A DNA stretch of 30,299 nucleotides from a virus: positions 1 through 30,299 of IMG/VR virus record IMGVR_UViG_3300044675_001482; one strand, given 5' to 3'. This document shows positions 21,617-30,148 of this stretch, one piece after another. A program made the position numbers and the translations under genes. Within the stretch, counting starts at the first letter, position 1. Each line of letters opens with the position of its first letter. The notes below the pieces were generated by a model. The model was not told the origin of the DNA, did not search any database, and saw nothing but the letters and a program-made list of their open reading frames with translations.

Positions 21617-22050
21617 CAGGTGTTCCCGTCAATCACGTCTTCATTCACCCAGTTGGTGCCGTCATAGACCAGCACATCACCAGCTTGCGGGTTGTCAGCG
21701 TTGACGTCGCCAAGGTCGCTGAGCTTGAGCGTGTAGTCCGCCGGATCGCTGCCAGGTGCCGGGATGTCGGGCGCCAGCTTCAGCAGCGAGATCTCGACAA
21801 ACTTCCCATCATCAATGCGCCGCGTCTCGCGCACTTGATAGTTGGTGCCGTCCACCGTGATGCTGTCGCCATACAGCAAACCGCCAAAATCGGCAGCGCG
21901 GCATGTCAGCGTGTAGTCAGTGCTGAGCACCATCTCGCCAGCCACTACCTGCGTTGGCATGTCGAGGATGCCCAATGCTGTGATGGCGCCAGCCGTGCAG
22001 CTGACGCCGAAGTCGTCCAAGAAGACCGCGAGATCTTCAGTCAGCGCCAT
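21616..22050 (-). CDS. Head-tail connector protein, FII-like, with C-terminal extension
   Basis: The product is 144 residues. Residues 1-92 ([18 protein letters not shown], then [33 protein letters not shown]) resemble lambda gpFII (117 residues), which joins head and tail. The last 45 residues contain [30 protein letters not shown], a motif that normally belongs to phage fibres and adhesins. This suggests a fusion of a connector with a fibre-linking segment. It overlaps the previous gene by 14 nt and the collagen-like gene by 1 nt. Confidence 0.75.
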   Translation of the reverse strand: MALTEDLAVFLDDFGVSCTAGAITALGILDMPTQVVAGEMVLSTDYTLTCRAADFGGLLYGDSITVDGTNYQVRETRRIDDGKFVEISLLKLAPDIPAPGSDPADYTLKLSDLGDVNADNPQAGDVLVYDGTNWVNEDVIDGNT

Positions 22051-22225
22051 CGGTGGCCTCCGCCTTCACCTTGCGCGCGCGTGGCTTGGGCTCCTCGGCT
22101 GGCGCCTCTACAGCGCGACCCATGCGGAGCAGATCGGCAGCCACCGCGGTGTCCAGCTCGTAGACCTTGCCGGCCTCGAGATACTCGCCTCGAGCAGCGC
22201 AATCATTTTGGATCAGAACCTTCAT
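22037..22225 (-). CDS. Small head-region protein
   Basis: ATG 22225 (MKVLIQNDCAARGEYLEAGKVYELDTAVAADLLRMGRAVEA) gives 62 residues, a small beta-rich N-terminal part of a type common after phage capsid genes, followed by a basic tail (PKPRARKVKAE). The frame is open to 22321 but the earlier part covers the terminator. The position corresponds to lambda FI, though no homology is visible. The ATG lies 4 nt after the T run of the capsid terminator. Confidence 0.7.
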   Translation of the reverse strand: MKVLIQNDCAARGEYLEAGKVYELDTAVAADLLRMGRAVEAPAEEPKPRARKVKAEATDGAD

Positions 22226-22228
22226 GAG

Positions 22229-22255
22229 AAAAAAGGGGGCCGGTTGCCCGGCCCC
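22229..22255 (-). terminator. Strong terminator between capsid gene and connector genes
   Basis: On the minus strand GGGGCCGG and CCGGCCCC form an 8-bp stem with a 4-nt loop, followed by a C and then six T (22234-22229). It starts 7 nt after the capsid stop codon and ends just before the next ATG. It would cut transcription after the capsid gene, allowing more capsid than tail message; enough read-through or antitermination is needed for the rest of the operon. Confidence 0.85.
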
Positions 22256-22262
22256 GCTCCTA

Positions 22263-24152
22263 TCAGGCGAGGATGTCGAGGATGGCGGCGAAGCTCTTGG
22301 GATCGCGCACGGCCACGTCATAAGTGACGATGCCGCGAACGCTGGTCAGAGCCTTGCTGAAGTCGTCCTGGTCTTCGCCCACGGTGATCTCGAGGCCGTT
22401 GCCCCAGAAGCCCACCATGGCTTGGCTGAAGTCGCCCATCAGCAGAGCCGAGCAGACGGCGCCGCTGCTGCCCTTCACCAGGTTGCTGGGCACCTGGTTG
22501 GTGGCGGCCAGAGGGTAGCCGTTCAGCTGTGCGGGGGTAGGACCACGGCCGATGGTGGCGCCGTCAGTGTTGAACAGGAAGGGGCCGTCGCCGGTGGTGG
22601 AACCGCCAGCGCGCAGCTTCTTCAGCGCTGCCATCACCTTGTAGTTGGTGAGGTAGGCCACGTTGCCGGGGTTAACGGCACCGTTCACGGTCATCACCGC
22701 AGACTCAAGATCCACCACCTTCTCCATGGTGATGGCTGCACCGTTGGTGCCCATCGCCACCGAGCCGATGCCGGAGGTCTGCAGGATGCCGGTGGGCTGG
22801 CCGCTGCCACCAGAGCCGTTCAGGATGCCCAGATCGATGGCGAGGTTGATGCCATCGGTCAGGTCACGACGCACCAGCTCCTCGATGCCAGGGGTGCCCT
22901 GCAGCAGGGTCTGGCGGCTGTACTTGGACAGCGCAGCCAGGTTCTTAGGAGCCATCGTCACCTGGTCGAAGGTGGACTCCGACTGAGTGATCGCGGTGGT
23001 CTGGGTGCTCAGGTAGTAGGTCGAGGCAACACCGGAGCGGCGGGGGATCGCCACGTTGCCGACCAGGCCAGGCATGGTGCGAACGCCGAGGCTCAGCATC
23101 ACGCCGGTGTTCCGCAGGAACTCGATGAAGTCATCGGCCAGCAGATCGGTTGCAACCAGGTTGCCGCCAGTGGAGGCGCCAGAGGTCACATAGGTGGCGC
23201 GCTGGTTCAGTGCCGAGAAGGGCACGAAGAAGGAGCGCTCGGTGGTCTTGGCCACGCCGGACTTCTCCACCTCGCGGGAGAGGTCACGCACCAGACCGGC
23301 CTCGCGGCTGGACCAGTCGCCGGTCAGCATTGCGCGGATGCCAGCGGTGATGCTGTAACCGGCGCGCTCCTGAGCGGCCATTTCAACGGGTGCCACGGTC
23401 TCGACGGGCTTGATGCCCAGCTTGTCGAGTACAGCAGCGCGAGCCTCATCAAGGCTGCGGCCACCGTCGATAAGCTGGCGGCCAAGATCGGCCATGCCAT
23501 GCTTCTCGGCCAGTGCAGTGATGCCGGCAATACGGGCGCGCTCGGCCTTGGCAGCCTCGGCAGCCGCTTCAGCCCGCACCGCCGTGAGATCGGGGGTGTT
23601 TTCCATCGGAACCTCTGGTTCTGTTTCGGGGGTTGGTGATGCGGCTGGGGCCGCAGGATCGGTCTCGAGAGACCGACCCACACCCACAGTGGGGTCTGCA
23701 GGTATGCTAACCACGCTGATCTCGTAGGGAGCCCAGCTGGTAGCCACGAAGTCGCCGCTACCTCTCTGCTCCATTTCGTTGATTGCGTAGCCGAAGGATA
23801 CGTTCCGCAGAACGCCATCCTTCACGTCAGCCAACACCTCTTGGGCGAAGGCGTTACGGCTGAACTTCACCGTGGCATAACCACGTTTCTTCTGCCCGTC
23901 GATCCAGGCGCGCTCGACCACGCCGATCACCTTGCCGGGGTCATGGTTGAACAGCAGCGGCGCTGCATCGTTCAGGCGGCCCAGATCCACGCTGCGGCTG
24001 TCGTGCTGCAGCACCTCGTTGCCGAAGTACCGAGCCACTGGATACTCGCTCGAGAAGGGAAACTCGATGGTGCGCTCGTCATCGCTGACCGTGAAATCAG
24101 CAACCTCAGAGCGCTTCAGCAGTTGCCCCTCAAGGTCACGCGATAGGTCCAT
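22263..24152 (-). CDS. Fused prohead protease and HK97-type major capsid protein
   Basis: The product is 629 residues. Residues 1-160 are an HK97-type prohead protease (S78 family) with H70 in LLFNHDPGKVIG, S119 in LRNVSFGYA and E144 in APYEISVVSIP. A Pro/Glu linker (162-182), a helical scaffold-like part (about 187-260) and the HK97-fold capsid domain (about 265-629, with GGNLVATDLLADDFIEFLRN and GNVAIPRRSG) follow. In most HK97-like phages these are two genes. An internal ATG at 23606 (residue 183) has GAGG a few bases upstream and could yield a separate 447-residue capsid precursor. It overlaps the portal stop by 17 nt. Confidence 0.93.
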   Translation of the reverse strand: MDLSRDLEGQLLKRSEVADFTVSDDERTIEFPFSSEYPVARYFGNEVLQHDSRSVDLGRLNDAAPLLFNHDPGKVIGVVERAWIDGQKKRGYATVKFSRNAFAQEVLADVKDGVLRNVSFGYAINEMEQRGSGDFVATSWAPYEISVVSIPADPTVGVGRSLETDPAAPAASPTPETEPEVPMENTPDLTAVRAEAAAEAAKAERARIAGITALAEKHGMADLGRQLIDGGRSLDEARAAVLDKLGIKPVETVAPVEMAAQERAGYSITAGIRAMLTGDWSSREAGLVRDLSREVEKSGVAKTTERSFFVPFSALNQRATYVTSGASTGGNLVATDLLADDFIEFLRNTGVMLSLGVRTMPGLVGNVAIPRRSGVASTYYLSTQTTAITQSESTFDQVTMAPKNLAALSKYSRQTLLQGTPGIEELVRRDLTDGINLAIDLGILNGSGGSGQPTGILQTSGIGSVAMGTNGAAITMEKVVDLESAVMTVNGAVNPGNVAYLTNYKVMAALKKLRAGGSTTGDGPFLFNTDGATIGRGPTPAQLNGYPLAATNQVPSNLVKGSSGAVCSALLMGDFSQAMVGFWGNGLEITVGEDQDDFSKALTSVRGIVTYDVAVRDPKSFAAILDILA

Positions 24153-25767
24153 CGCTGTCCTCTGCTTCTACGTTGTCTTCCACATTATCGGCGGGCTCGG
24201 GTGCACCAGGCTGCGCTTGCTCGGCCATCGTGTCGTCAGGCATGTAGGGATCCTGCGGAATGATCGAGCCCGCAGGGCGCGCCTGCGTTAGGCCGGCGTT
24301 GCTGACTTTGCCGGGGTCAGTGTCGAACACGAGGCCGTGCTCCTCGGCCAGTTCGCGTTCGCGCGCCAGCTGCAGCAGCAGCTCCTCGAGGTCGCCGCCT
24401 TGCTCGGCCACCACATCCGCCTGCGTCTTGAACCCGCAGCGCACCGCATCTTTGTAGGCCTGCACCTCCTTGGCCGGATCCACCCACGACCAGCCGCGCG
24501 GCATCCACCGGGCCATCCGGTAGCGATCGGGATCAGTCTCGTAGGCCGGCAGGTTCAGCGCACCGCTCAGCACCGCCATCTCCAGCCATGCCTCAAAGAC
24601 AGGCCGGTGGAAGTTCTCAATCATGTACTGCTGCAGCGCCTTCCAGTTCTCCCGGTCCTCGAGCAGGCTGAGGCGGCTGCTGCTGTAGTTGGTCTGGCTG
24701 AAGTCGCGTGAGATCGTCTCATAGCTGCAGCCCACGCCGGCCGCCATCGCGCGCAGCATCGCGCGCATGAACGGCTCCAGCTGGCCATCCGGCGCATCGA
24801 GCTGCGGCACCGTCACGCTCTCGCCTGGCGCCAGATACTTGAACACGCCGGGCTCAAAATTCGAGACCCGCTCGCCGTCGTACACCTCATCACCCATCAG
24901 CTCGCCCTCGGGGCTGGTGATGAAACCCATCAGCGCGCTGCTCGCCCGAGCCCGCACCACCTCAGCCTGCTCGTAGCCGGCGACCATGTGCAGTCGCTGG
25001 ATCGCGCTCGACAGCCACGGCACGCCGCGGGTCTGGCCTGGCCGCTCCATCAGGTACAGGTGGATCACCTCATCAGCAGGCACCAGCCGGTGGCGTGGCG
25101 CGCTCACAGGCATTCCGCCCACGCCGCTGTCGCCAGGGTGTTTCGTCAGGAACGCGTACTGCACCGGGCGGCCCCAGCGGTTCAGCTCCACGCCCATCCG
25201 CCACTCATTGCCCTCGATCGTGCTGCCGCCCGTGTAGGTGTCGTCCAGCAGATCGCTCTCGATGATCTCCAGCGCAAATGGCACCTTGCTGGCGCCAAAC
25301 GGCTGCCGCACCATCCGCACAAACACCTCGCCGCTCTCAGCCATCGAGCCGACCAGCAGCCGCTCGATGTCCGCAAAGCTCAGCCGGCCAGCCGTGTGGC
25401 AACTATCCGCGCGGCCCCACAGCGTCCAGGCATTCTCGATCGCATCGTTCACCGCCTGGTCCAGCCGGCCGCCGCCGCGCTGCATCCGCACCTGCGCCTG
25501 CATCTTGATGCCGGTGCCGATCACGTTATTGCGCACGGCGCGGATCGCCTGCCGCGCGTAGTCGTTGTCGCGCACCAGCTGCCGCGAGCGGTTGCGCAGC
25601 CGGGGCAGGCTGCCCTTGATCTCGGCATCGGCGCTGGTGCCGCCTGTCACCCAGTCACTGGTGAGCCGGCTTACCTTCGCGCCCTCATACATCCGCCGAC
25701 GCGGGGCGGGGATTGCCACGGGTGTGCCGCGTTGCAGCCAGCCGAGGATCGAGGATCGGATGCCCAT
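24136..25767 (-). CDS. B: Portal protein, lambda gpB family
   Basis: The product is 543 residues (lambda gpB is 533). Family features include LRNRSRQLVRDNDYARQAIRAVRNNVIGTGI near the N-terminus, WGRADSCHTAGRLSFADIERLL, the ALEIIESDLLDD and HRLVPADEVIHLYLMERPGQTRGVPWLSSAI region, and the C-terminal RMARWMPRGWSWVDPAKEVQAYKDAV. It forms the ring at the capsid vertex through which DNA is packaged. It overlaps the upstream gene by 1 nt and the capsid fusion by 17 nt. Confidence 0.96.
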   Translation of the reverse strand: MGIRSSILGWLQRGTPVAIPAPRRRMYEGAKVSRLTSDWVTGGTSADAEIKGSLPRLRNRSRQLVRDNDYARQAIRAVRNNVIGTGIKMQAQVRMQRGGGRLDQAVNDAIENAWTLWGRADSCHTAGRLSFADIERLLVGSMAESGEVFVRMVRQPFGASKVPFALEIIESDLLDDTYTGGSTIEGNEWRMGVELNRWGRPVQYAFLTKHPGDSGVGGMPVSAPRHRLVPADEVIHLYLMERPGQTRGVPWLSSAIQRLHMVAGYEQAEVVRARASSALMGFITSPEGELMGDEVYDGERVSNFEPGVFKYLAPGESVTVPQLDAPDGQLEPFMRAMLRAMAAGVGCSYETISRDFSQTNYSSSRLSLLEDRENWKALQQYMIENFHRPVFEAWLEMAVLSGALNLPAYETDPDRYRMARWMPRGWSWVDPAKEVQAYKDAVRCGFKTQADVVAEQGGDLEELLLQLARERELAEEHGLVFDTDPGKVSNAGLTQARPAGSIIPQDPYMPDDTMAEQAQPGAPEPADNVEDNVEAEDSDGPIA

Positions 25768-26336
25768 CAGAAGCGCACAAAGAGGTTATGGGGATTGCCG
25801 AGACCGTTGGCAGCCATGGCCGCAGCCTGCTGGCGCTTCACCTCGGCCTTCAGTTTGCCCTCCAGCGTCAACAGGTCGGCAACTTCCATCTTCTTTAGCC
25901 GCCGGCTGCCGATGCTGTACTCGGCCACCGCACCGCCGGAGATCATCGCGCGGATCGCAGCCTGCACCGCGTCCAGATCCTTCTGTGCTTGGGTCCGGCC
26001 ATCGAATGCGCTCGGCTGGCCGGCGTAGCTCAGCCCAGGCAACACCTCGAGCTGCCCAGCTCCGAGCGTCACATGTTCGCCGCTCTTCGTGGCCTCGGCC
26101 TGCCAATACCACTGCCCGGCATCGAATTGGATGCTGGTGCCCTGCGCGATCAGAAACTCCCACCCGGTGCCGTAGGCCGTGCCTACCACCGTCGCGCCTT
26201 CATGCGTCTTGTTGAACCGCAGGTAATAGGTGAGCGTCCAGCTGCTGCTGTCGATCGCATTGCCTAGGTTGTCGCGGCCAGCAACATCCCGCCACTTCAC
26301 CGTGTCGCCGGCTCTGATCTGGGCAGGGAAGTTCAC
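25767..26336 (-). CDS. Head-tail joining protein in the W position
   Basis: The frame is open from 26375, but a GTG at 26336 (MNFPAQIRAGDTVKWRD) lies 4 nt after the terminase stop and gives 189 residues, the more likely start. The N-terminal about 100 residues are beta-rich (WTLTYYLRFNKTHEGATVVGTAYGTGW). The last 70 residues (TQAQKDLDAVQAAIRAMISGGAVAEYSIGSRRLKKMEVADLLTLEGKLKAEV) have the helical pattern of lambda gpW. Position between terminase and portal also matches W. It may thus be a fusion of a beta-domain with a W-like domain. The function as a connector component is inferred. Confidence 0.72.
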   Translation of the reverse strand: MNFPAQIRAGDTVKWRDVAGRDNLGNAIDSSSWTLTYYLRFNKTHEGATVVGTAYGTGWEFLIAQGTSIQFDAGQWYWQAEATKSGEHVTLGAGQLEVLPGLSYAGQPSAFDGRTQAQKDLDAVQAAIRAMISGGAVAEYSIGSRRLKKMEVADLLTLEGKLKAEVKRQQAAAMAANGLGNPHNLFVRF

Positions 26337-26340
26337 GGCC

Positions 26341-28215
26341 TCACCAGTTGTTGATAAACGCCGACGCCGCGGCACCCCCTGATCTTAGGCGCGGCTTGCG
26401 TGGCTCAGCATCCCCATTCTGCAGTCGCTTCTCCAGCTGATCCCAGATTGTTCTCCGGTCGTATCGCTGATAGAGCCGATTTAACGCCGCGTATGCGTAG
26501 ACCATGCAGTCCAGCGCCTCGTTCCGTGCGCTTGGTTTCTTCACCCACTCACGCACCGGGAAGCCTTTCACATAGCGGAGCGCTTGCTTCTCTGCCGTCA
26601 GCTGCTGGAAATACTCCTCACCCGTCTGCGCATGGAAGTGCAGATAGCCCGGTCCTGGCTCGTTGTGTTTCAGCCTCCCGAACAGCGTGGTCTTTACCGT
26701 GTCGCCACCCACCGGGAACACAGCCGCGCCGCGCTTCAGCGTCTGCCCCTTGGCGTTGATGTCCACCTTGCTGGCCTTGCCGATCGGCGGCTTACCCCGC
26801 TGGCTCTGGCCCTTGATGGCGATCACCCCCGCACCAGCTCGCTCGCGCGCGTACTGGTAAACCTCCGCCGTGGCATGGCCGCCCGAGTCCACGCAGGTCA
26901 CATCCGCCCGCAGCTTGCCGCCGCTCGCGTGCTCCCACTCGTGCATCACCAGCAAGTCCAGCTGCTTCCACACCTCCGCCCGGCATGGGTCGCCCATGAT
27001 CTCCTGGTGATCGATCAGCCAGCCTTCCTCATCGCGGCCCCACGCCCACACGCTCACCGCAAGGCGATCACCCGCTGATCCGCCGCCGCCCTGAACGTCC
27101 ACGCCGATCGTCACCGCCAGCGCACCATCCGGCAGCTTGCCAGCCGGGTACGCCTCGCATCGCTCGAGCAGCACGCTCGCGCTCACCTTGCTGGCGAAGT
27201 CCTCCTCCCACGTCTCGGCCAGCCGCGTGTTCACAAACGACTTCAGCATCGGAGCATCGGTCTTGGCCCGCAGGAAGTCGTCCACCATGTCCGCCCAGCT
27301 CAGCCAGCCCAGTGGGCTGTAGAGCCCGCTCAGCTGGAAGCCGGCAGTTTTCCCATCGCTCGGGGCCGTCGCGCGCCACTCGCCCTTGCGCAGCATCGCC
27401 GGCTTGTGGATCTCCGCAAACCGCTCGCGGCACGCCTCGCACTCATAGGCCGCGGTGGCCGGGTCGTTCTTCTCCCACTTCAGCTGCGGCCATTTCAGCC
27501 ACTGCATTGCCTGACAATGCGGGCACGGCACATAGAACCGCCGCTGATCGCTCCGCTCAAACTCCGCCTCAATCCGGCTGAAGTCCTTCACGGTCGGGGT
27601 GCTCGTCAGCAAGATCTTGCGCCGCGCAAACGTGGTCGCCCGCTTCTCCGCCAGGCTCACCGGGTCGCCCTCACCATCCACGTCCAGCGGGAACGCGTCC
27701 ACCTCATCGCAGAAGATGTAGCGGCACGGCGTCGATCGCAGGCCGGTGGCCGAGTTGGCCCCAGTCAGCAGCATCATCCCGCCGGGGAACTCCTTGCTGA
27801 ACATCGTGTTGCCACTGTCGCGGCTGCGGCTCGGTGCGATCTTCTCCGCCAGGATCGGCGTCTCAGTGATGAGACTCTCGAGACGCTGTTTAGATAGCCG
27901 CTTGGCCATCTCCACCGTGGGCTGCACCAGCAGCATCGGCCCCGGCGCGTGCGCAATCACATAGCCCAGCCAGTTGCTGCCGCTCTCGGTCTTGCCCGTC
28001 TGCGCCGCGAACATCATCACCACCCGCTGCACCGTGCTGGTCGTGCTCAGGCAATCCATCGGCTCCCGCAGGTACGGCGTCCGGTTGGTGCGCCACGGTC
28101 CCGGCTCCGCGCTTGCCTTGCTGCTCAGCCGCCGGTGCTTATCTGCCCACTCGCTTACCTGCAGCGGCGGCTCCGGCCGCAGGCCATCCATGAACGCAGC
28201 GCGCCACACGCTCAC
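26341..28215 (-). CDS. A: Terminase large subunit, lambda gpA family
   Basis: The product is 624 residues (lambda gpA is 641), starting at a GTG that overlaps the methyltransferase stop (GTGA). The ATPase has a Walker A-like AQTGKTES (about 71-78), Walker B YIFCDEVD (167-173) and coupling motif LTSTPT (203-208). A zinc ribbon is formed by CPHC (231-234) and CEAC (259-262). The nuclease domain begins near 366 with VTIGVDVQGGG (D373) and includes TCVDSGGH (D443). The enzyme cuts concatemers at cos-like sites and drives DNA into the prohead. gpA-family phages normally have cohesive ends. Confidence 0.97.
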   Translation of the reverse strand: MSVWRAAFMDGLRPEPPLQVSEWADKHRRLSSKASAEPGPWRTNRTPYLREPMDCLSTTSTVQRVVMMFAAQTGKTESGSNWLGYVIAHAPGPMLLVQPTVEMAKRLSKQRLESLITETPILAEKIAPSRSRDSGNTMFSKEFPGGMMLLTGANSATGLRSTPCRYIFCDEVDAFPLDVDGEGDPVSLAEKRATTFARRKILLTSTPTVKDFSRIEAEFERSDQRRFYVPCPHCQAMQWLKWPQLKWEKNDPATAAYECEACRERFAEIHKPAMLRKGEWRATAPSDGKTAGFQLSGLYSPLGWLSWADMVDDFLRAKTDAPMLKSFVNTRLAETWEEDFASKVSASVLLERCEAYPAGKLPDGALAVTIGVDVQGGGGSAGDRLAVSVWAWGRDEEGWLIDHQEIMGDPCRAEVWKQLDLLVMHEWEHASGGKLRADVTCVDSGGHATAEVYQYARERAGAGVIAIKGQSQRGKPPIGKASKVDINAKGQTLKRGAAVFPVGGDTVKTTLFGRLKHNEPGPGYLHFHAQTGEEYFQQLTAEKQALRYVKGFPVREWVKKPSARNEALDCMVYAYAALNRLYQRYDRRTIWDQLEKRLQNGDAEPRKPRLRSGGAAASAFINNW

Positions 28216-29609
28216 AGCAGCGCTCCCTGTTCAGGCAGCTGGATCCGGCCGCGCGCGATCTCGAGATACTCCGCCTCCCGCTCGATGCCGATGAACCGGA
28301 AGCCCTCGAGCGCCGCGGCCTTGCCGGTGCTGCCGCTGCCCATGAACGGATCCAGCACCACGCCGCCAGGTGGTGTCACCAGCCGGCACAGGTAGCGCAT
28401 CAGCTCGGTGGGCTTCACGGTCGGATGGCTGTTGCCCTCATCGCGGTCGGCCTTGCTGGCCTTTGCGCAGTAGAAGAAGCGGGCGGCGCTGCCGGAGTCT
28501 GAATAGAGCGGCCCCTGCTTCTCGCCAATGGCGCCGAACATTCCGCCTCTGAGATCGCCTTTTGCTGGCTTGGCAGGGCGGCCGGGCTTGCCAGTGGAAG
28601 CCGCCTGCGGAAACAACCCCACCACCTCATCGCTGCCGTCGTGGATCAGGTTGGCGGGCCAGCGGCAGGCAGTGAGCGCCACAACTTGATGCCCAGTGCG
28701 CCATCCGCTTTCTGCGTAAGGAGCCTGTTCGCTGCGCGTGGTTCCGCCTTCCGTCCCCACCCGACACCCATCCACGTTGATCGCCCCGGTGCCGTGCTCC
28801 AGCACGTTGCCTGCCACCGTGCCCTTGAACGGCTTGCGCGCCACCGTGATCGGCTCCAGCGCAGGCTTCAGCGCGGTGCCCCAGCCGGCCCATTGCTGCG
28901 CTTGATCAGACAGCGCGCGAATCTTTGTGTCGCTGACTTCAAAGCGGTGATTCCCGAAGCCAGGCGTTTGCCCTTGGTGCTCGCCGATCACCTCGGCCGT
29001 TTGCCATGCGTCACCCGGCTGCCCCTTGCGGCCATTGAGCCTCCACACCTCGGCATCATGCTCGGCGTCCAGCTCCAGCAGCTCGCGCAGCCTTAGCCAC
29101 TGCTCCCACGTCGGCAGTGATGGCTGGCTGTCGGTGTCGCGCGCAGCCCAGTGGTCGATCAGCCTCGGATGGCAGCCGTCGAAATGATCCACAAGGTGCC
29201 GCGATTTGAGACCGCGGGTTTCCATCGCCGCGCGGATCACACAGCAGATCTTCCGCACCGGCTCCAAGTCCTCTGTGCGCCGCTTGTCGATCGCCTTGCT
29301 CACATCGAGCGACTTAGGAAACCCCGAGCCATAAACCCACGCGATCATGTCCCTGATCTCAAAGCCCGCATCCTCGATCTGCACCGCCATCCGGTGCTGC
29401 GTCCTGGTGCCCGCAAACGCCAGCAGGTGGCCGCCGGGCTTCAGCACCCGCAGCACCTCGCGCCACACGTCCACCTGCGGCACGTCGTAGTCCCATGCCT
29501 TGCCCATGAAGCTCAGCCCATAGGGCGGGTCCGTCACGCACGCGTCCACGCTGCAGTCGGGCAGCTCCTTCAGCCGCTCCAGACAATCCCCGTGCAACAG
29601 CTCGATCAT
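28212..29609 (-). CDS. DNA methyltransferase, N6-adenine type (beta group)
   Basis: The product is 465 residues. Catalytic motif DPPY is at 27-30 (VTDPPYGLSFMGKAWDYD), and the SAM-binding motif DPFMGSGSTG comes late at 420-429, the beta-class order. LKPGGHLLAF follows motif IV as expected. A large insert at about 115-225 (VRKICCVIRAAMETRGLKSRHLVDHFDG..., PTWEQWLRLRELLEL) resembles an XRE-like helix-turn-helix seen in other phage methyltransferases. DPPY predicts adenine methylation, but the target sequence is unknown. It lies between the terminase genes, overlapping both by 4 nt. It likely protects phage DNA from host restriction or marks a packaging site. Confidence 0.93.
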   Translation of the reverse strand: MIELLHGDCLERLKELPDCSVDACVTDPPYGLSFMGKAWDYDVPQVDVWREVLRVLKPGGHLLAFAGTRTQHRMAVQIEDAGFEIRDMIAWVYGSGFPKSLDVSKAIDKRRTEDLEPVRKICCVIRAAMETRGLKSRHLVDHFDGCHPRLIDHWAARDTDSQPSLPTWEQWLRLRELLELDAEHDAEVWRLNGRKGQPGDAWQTAEVIGEHQGQTPGFGNHRFEVSDTKIRALSDQAQQWAGWGTALKPALEPITVARKPFKGTVAGNVLEHGTGAINVDGCRVGTEGGTTRSEQAPYAESGWRTGHQVVALTACRWPANLIHDGSDEVVGLFPQAASTGKPGRPAKPAKGDLRGGMFGAIGEKQGPLYSDSGSAARFFYCAKASKADRDEGNSHPTVKPTELMRYLCRLVTPPGGVVLDPFMGSGSTGKAAALEGFRFIGIEREAEYLEIARGRIQLPEQGALL

Positions 29610-30148
29610 GATCCAGAGTCTGCCAGCGCCAGCAGCGCATCACGGTGCTCATCGCTCAGCAGCTGGTGGATCACCGCAGGGTCCGTCTCGCCCGCCAGCT
29701 GATGGCTCAGCCGATCAGCCAGGTTGCTCAGCGCCTCTCGCACGCTGCGTCCAATCTGGAACGCCTGCTTCTTCACCTCCTCGGCCGGCACCAGCTCCTT
29801 GCGCTGCTGCGCCACCTGCAGTTTGCTCAGCTCAGCCTGGTAATGCTCACGCCGTGCCCGGCTTTCGTTCAGCTCGGGGATCGCATCATCCGGCAGCGCC
29901 TCGATCGCCTTCCGCAGCTCGCGCGGGCTCTCAGGCAGCGGCGCCTCGATCGGGTCCGGCTTGCTCACCTTCGCGTTATGGGTTGCCTTGGTGTTCCGGT
30001 TCCACAGCTCCAGCGCCAGGTCGCGGTCCAGCCACCGCTTGCCGTCCTTCTCCACCACCGCTGCTGCAATGCGGCTCTTGGTGGCTGACGTGACCGTGCC
30101 CTTCGCGCAACCCTTCAACGCCGCAAACTCGCTAAACGTGACCAGCAC
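29606..30148 (-). CDS. Terminase small subunit, Nu1-like
   Basis: The product is 180 residues (lambda gpNu1 is 181). A GTG start at 30148 is the first in frame. Residues 1-50 (VTFSEFAALKGCAKGTVTSATKSRIAAAVVEKDGKRWLDRDLALELW) form a DNA-binding winged helix-turn-helix of Nu1 type. A Pro-rich linker and a helical region (about 75-180) for oligomer formation and large-subunit contact follow. It would bind the cos-like site and load the large subunit. It is the first gene of the late operon in this window. Confidence 0.85.
   Translation of the reverse strand: MLVTFSEFAALKGCAKGTVTSATKSRIAAAVVEKDGKRWLDRDLALELWNRNTKATHNAKVSKPDPIEAPLPESPRELRKAIEALPDDAIPELNESRARREHYQAELSKLQVAQQRKELVPAEEVKKQAFQIGRSVREALSNLADRLSHQLAGETDPAVIHQLLSDEHRDALLALADSGS

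Noticed and set aside
22167-23639. A 490-codon open frame on the plus strand
   Set aside because: Antisense to the capsid gene, rich in His, Gln, Ala and Gly in the manner of a shadow frame, and it would read through the capsid terminator.
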